A stretch of 20,420 nucleotides of DNA, taken from contig DIVG01000079.1 in NCBI GenBank assembly GCA_002422425.1, forward strand, positions 9,359 through 29,778, in the 5' to 3' direction. Each line of letters opens with the position of its first letter. Position 1 is the stretch's first letter. This DNA comes from Akkermansiaceae bacterium UBA6138 (lineage in GTDB: Bacteria > Verrucomicrobiota > Verrucomicrobiia > Verrucomicrobiales > DEV007). Positions 14,329-20,420 of this stretch are shown in pieces. Position numbers and translations under genes: made by a program. The notes beneath the pieces were generated by a model that worked only from the letters and a program-made list of their open reading frames with translations, ran no database searches and had not been told where the DNA came from.

Positions 14329-15072
14329 ATGAAAAATCCCGTCCTGTTCCTCCTCACTGCTCTCGCCGCCCTCCCGTTAACCGCCACGGCCTCGCCGGAT
14401 CCGGCGCCCGAGGGGTATCAGTCGCTCTTCAACGGCAAGGACCTCAGCAACTGGACCATCCCAGAGGGAGACAACGGTCACTGGAAAGTCCTCGACGGCT
14501 TCATCGACTACGATGCCCAGTCTGAAGCCGAGGGCGACAAGAACCTCTGGACGGTGGAGGAGTATGGCGACTTCGAGCTGCGGATCGATTGGCGCATCAA
14601 GGAGACGACCGGGTTCTACGACGTGCCCTACGTCCTCCCCGACGGCAGCACGGTGAAAGGTCCCGACGGAAAAAATCTCACCCACCCGATGCCGAACGCT
14701 GACTCGGGCATCTATCTGCGCGGCATGTCGAAGTATCAGCTCAATATCTGGTGCTGGCCGATCGGTTCGGGCGAGGTCTACGGGATCCGCAACAATGAAT
14801 CGCTGCCCCAGGAGATCCGCGCCGGAGTCACGCCGAACCGCAAGGCCGACAATCCCGTCGGCGAGTGGAACACCTTCATCATCACGATGAAAGGCGACCG
14901 CCTCACCGTCGTCCTCAACGGGCACACCATCATCGAAAACGCCCTCCTCCCCGAGGTTCCCGAAAAAGGCCGCATCGCCCTGCAGCATCACGGCGGTAAA
15001 AAAGCCGACGGCACCTGGTCGCCCGCTTCGAGTCTGGTCCAGTTCCGGAATATCTTCATCAAGCCGCTCTAA
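14329..15072 (+). CDS. Secreted DUF1080 protein (3-keto-disaccharide hydrolase family)
   Basis: 247 aa. Residues 1-22 are a Sec signal peptide (LFLLTALAALPLTATAS). The mature part matches the DUF1080 (PF06439) jelly-roll: GYQSLFNGKDLSNWTIPEG, the W..VLDGFI start, LWTVEEYGDFELRIDWRI, ADSGIYLRG, NPVGEWNTFIITMKGDRLTV, ENALLPEVPEKGRIALQHHG and the end VQFRNIFIKPL. Such proteins are abundant in PVC bacteria, and some cleave 3-keto-glycosides made by periplasmic dehydrogenases. A TAGAAT hexamer at 14314-14319 ends nine bases before the ATG and would give a nearly leaderless mRNA, but no -35 matches. It is the first of three plus-strand secreted-protein genes. The length is normal. Confidence 0.93.
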   Translation: MKNPVLFLLTALAALPLTATASPDPAPEGYQSLFNGKDLSNWTIPEGDNGHWKVLDGFIDYDAQSEAEGDKNLWTVEEYGDFELRIDWRIKETTGFYDVPYVLPDGSTVKGPDGKNLTHPMPNADSGIYLRGMSKYQLNIWCWPIGSGEVYGIRNNESLPQEIRAGVTPNRKADNPVGEWNTFIITMKGDRLTVVLNGHTIIENALLPEVPEKGRIALQHHGGKKADGTWSPASSLVQFRNIFIKPL

Positions 15073-15103
15073 AGGAGCAACGTCACTTAAGTTCTTCTCT
15101 TAC

Positions 15104-15173
15104 TCTTAATCTTAATCCCGGCGGCGACGATTAAGATTAAGATTAATTAAGATTACGATTACGATTACGATTT
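15104..15173. repeat. GATTAA/GATTAC hexamer array with 14-bp inverted repeat
   Basis: On the plus strand, GATTAA units at 15129 and 15135 and a longer GATTAATTAA at 15141 are followed by three GATTAC units at 15151, 15157 and 15163 and a final GATTTG. The left side (15104-15117) is the exact inverse of 15129-15142, giving a 14-bp stem with an 11-base GC-rich loop. The array is markedly AT-rich against its surroundings. It ends 15 nt before the start codon of the TPR/redoxin gene, so it lies in its leader or promoter. No U-tract follows. Confidence 0.9.
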
Positions 15174-15188
15174 GAGATCACTTAGTCC

Positions 15189-17507
15189 ATGAAAAACACC
15201 CTCGCCCTCTTCCTCGCGGCCCTTGTCTCGTCTCCGCTTTTTGGGCAGGACAACGCGGCGAAGGCCGATCCCCTTGCGGGACATTCCTACCACGGCGAGG
15301 TGTTCAACGAAGGCCCGCGTCAGGCGGCGGTGCTCATTCCGGGGACGGGCGAGGTGGACTTCAAGGTGACGACCGCATCGGAGGAGGCTCAGCGCTTTTT
15401 CAATCAAGGGGTCGGCCAGCTCCACGGCTACTGGTTCTTCGAGGCGGAACGCAGCTTTCGTCAGGTCGCGGCGATCGATCCCGATTGTGCGATGGCCTAC
15501 TGGGGCATGGCGATGGCGAATTTCAAAAACGACACCCGGGGAAAGAAATTCATCGACGAAGCGGTCGAGCGAAAAGACAAGGCCGACGCCCGTGAAAAGC
15601 GCTGGATCGAGGGGCTCGCCGCCTATTTCAAGGACCCGAAGGCGGACAGTAAAAAGCGCCTCACCGATTACACCCGCTCTCTCGAAAAGATCGTCATGGC
15701 CCATCCCGACGATCTCGAGGCGAAGGCGGTCCTCCTTCATCAGGTCTTTTACAACAGCGGCAAGGAGCTTCCCGTCTCGAGCTACTACGCGATGAACCTG
15801 CTCGCGGAGGAGATCCTGACAAAGGCACCGAACCACCCCGCGAACCATTTCCAGATTCATCTCTGGGATAAGGAAGACGCCGCCGAGGCGCTTGAGGCGG
15901 CGGCGAACTGCGGCCCGGCCGCTCCCGGGATCGCCCACATGTGGCACATGCCCGGACACATTTATTCGAAACTGCATCGCTACACTGACGCCGCCTGGCA
16001 GCAGGAAGCCTCGGCCCGGGTCGACCACGCCCACATGATGCGCTACCGCATCGTCCCCGATCAGATCCACAACTTCGCCCACAACAACGAGTGGCTCATC
16101 CGCAACTTCAACAGCCTCGGACAGCTCGATCGTTCGGTCGATCTCGCGCTGAACATGATCTCCCTGCCGCGCCTCGCGAAGTTCAAAAAGGAGGGCGAAA
16201 AATCGAACTACGATCCCGAGGGCAGCAGTTGGCAATACGGACGCCAGCGCCTCCGCGACAGTCTCGTGCGCTTCGGGCAATGGGAGGCACTCATCCGCCT
16301 CTCCGGCGACGGCACCGAAAAGGGCACCGCCCTTCTCGCCCCCGACGGCAAGTCCATCACGGAGACTGATTTCCATCGCTACGTCGGCATCGCGAAGTTC
16401 GAGAGCGGCGACCATGCCGGTGGCGTTGCCCACCTCGCGGATCTCGAGAAGCGTCTCGCCGTCAAGAAGGCCGAGCAGGACAAAGCCGTCGCCGACGCCA
16501 AGGCAAAAGCGACCGCCGCGAAGAAAGACGAAAAGGGAATCAAAGAATCAACCGAGGCCGCCGCGAAGACGTTTGAAAAGGCGGTCAATGAACTCGCGAA
16601 TCCGGTGAAGGAACTGACTGTCTATCGCCACCTCACCGCCACCCCCGCCGATCCCGCCGCCGCGCTCGCCTTGCTCCCCGAGCTCAAGGAACTCGCAAAA
16701 TGGCGCCACGCCTCCCTCTGGCAGCGTGCCGGCAATGGCAAAGAGGCGCTGAAGCTCGTCGAGGAAGCGGTGAAGTCGGAGAAGAATGAAGTCCTCGCCC
16801 TCGCCACGCAGGTCCGGCTCCTCCACGAGAACGGGGAGAAAGAAAAGGCGAAGGCCGCCTTCACCAGCCTGCGCCCCGTCGCGGGTCACGCCGATGCCGA
16901 CCTCGCCATCTTCACCCCTCTCGCGGCGATCGCGAAGGAGTTCGGTTTTCCGGAAAAGTGGCAGACGCCCGCGAAGCCGGCGACGGATCTCGGCCCCCGC
17001 CCCGATCTCGATACCCTCGGCCCCTTCCGCTGGAGCCCCCCTGCCGCCCCCGACTTCACCCTGAGCGATGCCGACGGAAAAGAGACGACCCTTTCCACCC
17101 TGCGGGCCCGTCCCGTCGTCGCGATCTTCTTCCTCGGGAAAGGGTGCCTCCACTGCATGGAGCAGCTCAATGCCTTTGCCCCCCTGCAGAAAAAATACGA
17201 CGAAGCCGGGATCGATCTCGTCGCGATCAGTACAAATCCCGTCGCCGAGCTCAAGGAAACGCTGGCGGGTGACGGGGAGACGACTTCGCCCTTCCCCTTC
17301 CCCCTTCTCTCGGATGCCTCCCTCGCCGCCTTCAAGAATTACCGCGCCTACGACGATTTCGAAAAGCAACCGCTCCACGGCACCTTTCTGATCGATCGTA
17401 GCGGGCACATCCGCTGGCAGGAAATCGGCTACGAACCCTTTATGAAGCCCGATTGGCTGCTCGAGGAATGCCGTCGGCTCCTTTCGCTCGAGGGACCGGA
17501 GAGCTGA
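15189..17507 (+). CDS. Secreted TPR protein with C-terminal redoxin domain
   Basis: 772 aa. Residues 1-19 are a signal peptide (LALFLAALVSSPLFG). Residues about 60-600 are a helical TPR-like region: EEAQRFFNQGVGQLHGYWFF, FRQVAAIDPDCAMAYWGMAM, HPANHFQIHLWDKEDAAEAL and MWHMPGHIYSKLHRYTDAAW, a pattern seen in PVC tetratricopeptide proteins. Residues about 430-480 are a lysine/alanine coiled coil. Residues 620-768 are a thioredoxin-fold AhpC/TSA-type domain with the CxxC pair Cys653/Cys656 in GKGCLHCMEQL and the later HGTFLIDRSGHIRW strand. This indicates a periplasmic or extracellular thiol-redox function tied to protein-protein contacts. No resolving partner is adjacent. It is the second of three co-oriented secreted genes, and its leader carries the hexamer array. 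A weak purine stretch is the only RBS candidate. Confidence 0.9.
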   Translation: MKNTLALFLAALVSSPLFGQDNAAKADPLAGHSYHGEVFNEGPRQAAVLIPGTGEVDFKVTTASEEAQRFFNQGVGQLHGYWFFEAERSFRQVAAIDPDCAMAYWGMAMANFKNDTRGKKFIDEAVERKDKADAREKRWIEGLAAYFKDPKADSKKRLTDYTRSLEKIVMAHPDDLEAKAVLLHQVFYNSGKELPVSSYYAMNLLAEEILTKAPNHPANHFQIHLWDKEDAAEALEAAANCGPAAPGIAHMWHMPGHIYSKLHRYTDAAWQQEASARVDHAHMMRYRIVPDQIHNFAHNNEWLIRNFNSLGQLDRSVDLALNMISLPRLAKFKKEGEKSNYDPEGSSWQYGRQRLRDSLVRFGQWEALIRLSGDGTEKGTALLAPDGKSITETDFHRYVGIAKFESGDHAGGVAHLADLEKRLAVKKAEQDKAVADAKAKATAAKKDEKGIKESTEAAAKTFEKAVNELANPVKELTVYRHLTATPADPAAALALLPELKELAKWRHASLWQRAGNGKEALKLVEEAVKSEKNEVLALATQVRLLHENGEKEKAKAAFTSLRPVAGHADADLAIFTPLAAIAKEFGFPEKWQTPAKPATDLGPRPDLDTLGPFRWSPPAAPDFTLSDADGKETTLSTLRARPVVAIFFLGKGCLHCMEQLNAFAPLQKKYDEAGIDLVAISTNPVAELKETLAGDGETTSPFPFPLLSDASLAAFKNYRAYDDFEKQPLHGTFLIDRSGHIRWQEIGYEPFMKPDWLLEECRRLLSLEGPES

Positions 17508-17640
17508 GAGAACAGTTCGTATCGGAAAACCCGCTCCCGGGGTCGCGCCCTGATGAAGACTCCTGAAAATGTCATCCGGCCTTGACCGGCGCTTGTGAAA
17601 CCCACTTCAATGGCAGAAAATGTGTTCCCTCTTTCTTACT

Positions 17641-20361
17641 ATGCCCGCCATGATTCGTTCTCATTTCCCCGCTTGCGCGCTCATCGCCGCGCTTTTTCTT
17701 CCCGTGACCAACTCCGACGCTCAGGAGAAAAAGGCCTTTCCCGACGCTCCTGCGGAGCAGGTTCCCGAGGGGCTGTTTGTTGTTCCCGATAGCCTCGAAG
17801 TCACTCTCTGGGCGAACTCGCCGCAGCTCTTCAATCCCACCAACATCGACATCGACGTGGACGGCCGTATCTGGGTTGCCGAAGGCGTCCGCTACCGCAA
17901 AAACTTTGACCGCCAACCCGAAGGGGACCGCATCGTCGTCTTGCAGGACACCGACGGCGACGGCCGGGCCGATTCGAGTCACACCTTCGTGCAAGAGCCC
18001 CTCCTCGTCGCTCCCCTCGGCATCGCCGTGATCGATAATAAAATCGTCGTCTCCCAGCCGCCTCATCTCCTCGTCTACACCGACGTCGACCGCGACCTCA
18101 AGTTCGACGGGACGAAGGACAAACGCGAAATTCTCCTGACCGGCTTCAGCGGACAGAATCACGACCACTCGCTTCACTCCGTCACCGTCGGACCCGACGG
18201 GAAATGGTATTTCAACTCGGGCAATTGCGGGGGCCAGTTCACCGACAAATCGGGCAAGACCTTCACCGTCTACGGCGATTACCGCCCCAAGCCGATCGGA
18301 CCCTTTGAGTTCCCTCACAATCCCGAAGTCCTCGCCGGCAAAACGAGCGATGACGGCCACATCTACGTCGGCGGTTTTACCGTGCGCATGAATCCCGACG
18401 GCACCCACGCTGAAATCATCGGTCACAATTACCGCAACTCCTATGAGCAATCGATCACCTCTCTCGGCGACGTCTTTCAAAATGACAATGACGACCCGCC
18501 CGCCTGCCGCGTTTCGTGGGTGATGGAGTATGCGAACTTCGGCTTCTGCTCGAATGACGGGCAACGCAGCTGGCGCGTCGACAAACGTCCCGGCCAGACC
18601 ATCCCCATCGCCGAATGGAGGCAGGATGACCCCGGGATCACCCCCGCCGGCGACGTCTACGGCGGCGGTTCCCCGACCGGGAACGTCTACTACGAAAACG
18701 GCGCCCTCGGTGCCGACTGGGTCGGGACCTTCTTCGCCTGCGAACCGGGACGGAACGTGATTTTTTCCTACCAGCCCGAACTCGAAGGAGCGGGCTTCAA
18801 GCTCGAACGCCACGATTTCGCAACGACCAATCCGGCCGGCGAATTCGCCGGTTCCGACTTCCTCGGTGGCAATGACAGCGTCAACAACGAGATCCGCACC
18901 CTCTTCCGCCCCTCGGACATCGCCGTGGGGCCCGACGGCGCCCTCTACGTCTCGGACTGGTATGACGCCCGCGTCGGCGGCCACCAGGACCTCGACGGAA
19001 CCTGCTCAGGGGCGATCTACCGCATCGCTCCGAAAGGTTTTAAATCCGTAGTGCCGAAGATCGACATTAGCACCCTCGAAGGCCAGATCGAAGCTCTCAA
19101 GTCCCCCGCCGTGAACGTTCGCGCGATCGGATTCGAGGGGCTCAAGGCCCGGGGCCGAGCCGCCCTCGACCCCGTCGCCGTGCTCCTGCAGGACCCGAAC
19201 CCCTACATTCGCGGGCGAGCCGTCCATCTTCTCTACCAGCTCGGCATCAGCGGCCCCCGTGTCGCCGGCTATCCCGCCGAGCAGACGGCACCTGAGATGA
19301 AAATCACCGCCTTCCGTGCGATGCGCCGTGCCGGGCTCGACATCAGCGGTGCCGCCGCCGCCCTCGCCGAAGACGAAAACCCCGCCGTCCGCCGCGAAGT
19401 CGCCCTCGCGATGCGCAACGAATCCTTTGACGTCTCAAGGGATATCCTCGTCTCCGTTGCCCGCGGCTACGACGGGAAGGATCGCAGCTACCTTGAGGCC
19501 TTCGGTACTGGGGCGAGCGGCAAAGAGGCGGAAGTCTACGCTGCCGTCAAAGACGCCATGGGCGACGACGATGCGCGTCGCTGGAGCGATGCCTTCGCCG
19601 GGATCGCCTGGCGTCTTCACCCGCCTTCGGCTATCGAAGATCTCTCCATCCGAGTCCAGAGCGGAATCCTGACGAAAGCGCAGCGGCAGCAGGCTCTCGA
19701 TGCGATCGCCTTCGTCCACACCCGCGCTGCCGCCACCGCCATGCTCACGATCGCCCAGCTCGATACCCCGCTGAAAAGCAACGCCGTCTGGTGGCTCATG
19801 AATCGCATAAACAACGACTGGAAGGAATACGACCTCCTCACCGAAATGAAGGCCAGGGGCATCTACGATCCCGCCAAAGTCGTCATTCAGGAAGTCCTTA
19901 TTCCCGAGCCTGACGAAGCACAAGAATCCGCTCTTACCGTCGAGAGCGTTCTCGCCCTGAGCGGAGATGTGGAACGCGGGAAGACGACCGCAGCACGCTG
20001 CATCATGTGCCACGAAATCGGCGGCGTCGGCGTGCAGTTCGGCCCCGCCTTGGACGGGTGGGGCAAAAGCCAGACCCTTGAGGTCATCGCCCGCAGCATC
20101 ATCGACCCGAGCGCCGACATCGCCCACGGATTCGACGGCACCGAACTCGTCACAAAGGACGCCAAAACAATCCACGGCCTCCTCATTCAGGACGGCAATC
20201 CCGCCATCATCACCAGCACGGGAGGCATCACCCAAATGATCCCGCGAGGCAAAATTGAGACTAAAAAGAAAATGAGCCGATCCCTCATGCTCAGCGCCGC
20301 CCAACTCGGCCTTAGCGCCCAGGATGTCGCAGATCTGGCGGCATATTTGAAAGCGAATTGA
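17641..20361 (+). CDS. PVC-type heme-binding membrane-bound dehydrogenase (TIGR02604 family)
   Basis: 906 aa from the ATG at 17641; an ATG nine bases on and one 21 bases earlier are also possible. Residues about 5-30 are a signal peptide (ACALIAALFLPVTNSDA). Residues about 45-460 form a six-bladed propeller of the glucose/sorbosone-dehydrogenase-like N-terminal domain: LFNPTNIDIDVDGRIWVAEG, VLQDTDGDGRADSS, HDHSLHSVTVGPDGKWYFN and AVGPDGALYVSDWYDARVG. Residues about 470-690 are HEAT-like helical repeats. Residues 787-906 are a cytochrome c domain with CIMCH (Cys787, Cys790, His791) and Met883 in SLMLSA as possible axial ligand; the usual Pro after Met is absent. These proteins oxidise sugars or alcohols in the periplasm and pass electrons to cytochromes. 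The substrate is unknown. It follows the TPR/redoxin gene by 133 nt. Confidence 0.93.
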   Translation: MPAMIRSHFPACALIAALFLPVTNSDAQEKKAFPDAPAEQVPEGLFVVPDSLEVTLWANSPQLFNPTNIDIDVDGRIWVAEGVRYRKNFDRQPEGDRIVVLQDTDGDGRADSSHTFVQEPLLVAPLGIAVIDNKIVVSQPPHLLVYTDVDRDLKFDGTKDKREILLTGFSGQNHDHSLHSVTVGPDGKWYFNSGNCGGQFTDKSGKTFTVYGDYRPKPIGPFEFPHNPEVLAGKTSDDGHIYVGGFTVRMNPDGTHAEIIGHNYRNSYEQSITSLGDVFQNDNDDPPACRVSWVMEYANFGFCSNDGQRSWRVDKRPGQTIPIAEWRQDDPGITPAGDVYGGGSPTGNVYYENGALGADWVGTFFACEPGRNVIFSYQPELEGAGFKLERHDFATTNPAGEFAGSDFLGGNDSVNNEIRTLFRPSDIAVGPDGALYVSDWYDARVGGHQDLDGTCSGAIYRIAPKGFKSVVPKIDISTLEGQIEALKSPAVNVRAIGFEGLKARGRAALDPVAVLLQDPNPYIRGRAVHLLYQLGISGPRVAGYPAEQTAPEMKITAFRAMRRAGLDISGAAAALAEDENPAVRREVALAMRNESFDVSRDILVSVARGYDGKDRSYLEAFGTGASGKEAEVYAAVKDAMGDDDARRWSDAFAGIAWRLHPPSAIEDLSIRVQSGILTKAQRQQALDAIAFVHTRAAATAMLTIAQLDTPLKSNAVWWLMNRINNDWKEYDLLTEMKARGIYDPAKVVIQEVLIPEPDEAQESALTVESVLALSGDVERGKTTAARCIMCHEIGGVGVQFGPALDGWGKSQTLEVIARSIIDPSADIAHGFDGTELVTKDAKTIHGLLIQDGNPAIITSTGGITQMIPRGKIETKKKMSRSLMLSAAQLGLSAQDVADLAAYLKAN

Positions 20362-20420
20362 TTCATTGGGGCCAAAAATTCCATTGGGATTCGCTCGCTC
20401 GACTTGCCTGCCATCCCCCC

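Noticed and set aside
17593..17621. TTGTGA - 17 nt - GAAAAT as promoter for the heme dehydrogenase
   Set aside because: The -10 matches only four of six consensus bases and the spacing is chance-compatible. Promoter consensus in this phylum is not well enough known to accept it.
17572..18984. 470-aa minus-strand open frame opposite the heme dehydrogenase
   Set aside because: The plus strand encodes a signal peptide, a propeller and a CxxCH cytochrome domain. The antisense frame is Val/Gly/Asp-rich without motifs.

Overview
The window is GC-rich and chromosomal. It most likely comes from a free-living member of the Verrucomicrobiota (PVC superphylum). This is inferred from the protein families: a TIGR02604-type PVC heme-binding dehydrogenase, a DUF1080 (3-keto-disaccharide hydrolase) lipoprotein-like secreted protein, an FAD oxidoreductase with a golvesin-type C-terminal domain, and an esterase carrying a PVC-style extra C-terminal domain. 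Start codons mostly lack a strong Shine-Dalgarno sequence, and nearly half of the products carry Sec signal peptides. I see no rRNA, tRNA, CRISPR array, prophage or intact insertion sequence.

Layout. 49-2664 (minus): small membrane protein, then secreted FAD oxidoreductase. 2805-3176 (plus): DUF2237 protein, convergent with the next unit. 3186-5110 (minus): yceH/DUF480 winged-helix gene overlapping by 4 nt with a secreted esterase. 5383-6301 (plus): Asp-rich outer-membrane-type beta-barrel protein with a strong intrinsic terminator. 6310-6597: a gene-poor scar holding a 44-bp copy of part of yceH abutting the tail of a HigA-type antitoxin. 6598-8369 (minus): diacylglycerol/undecaprenol kinase overlapping a GlcD-type FAD oxidase. 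8437-9402 (plus): 3-hydroxyisobutyrate-dehydrogenase-like enzyme with lysine-rich tails. 9456-11819 (minus): AAA+ ATPase and a small secreted protein. 12028-14068 (minus): a housekeeping operon, pgeF/yfiH - ispE - S4 RNA-binding protein. 14329-20361 (plus): three long secreted-protein genes (DUF1080; TPR plus redoxin; PVC heme dehydrogenase), with a hexanucleotide repeat array in front of the second.

How they work together. The right-hand trio and the left-hand FAD oxidoreductase and esterase look like periplasmic carbohydrate or metabolite processing with electron transfer to cytochrome c. The middle holds envelope lipid (DgkA), isoprenoid (IspE), peptidoglycan-proofreading or purine (PgeF) and central oxidation (GlcD, HIBADH-like) functions. 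The most unusual sequence features are the yceH-copy/HigA scar at 6421-6571, the GATTAA/GATTAC array with a 14-bp inverted repeat at 15104-15173, the doubly lysine-tailed dehydrogenase, and the AAA+ protein with a degenerate first half. I did not find an evident new multi-gene defence or biosynthetic system.
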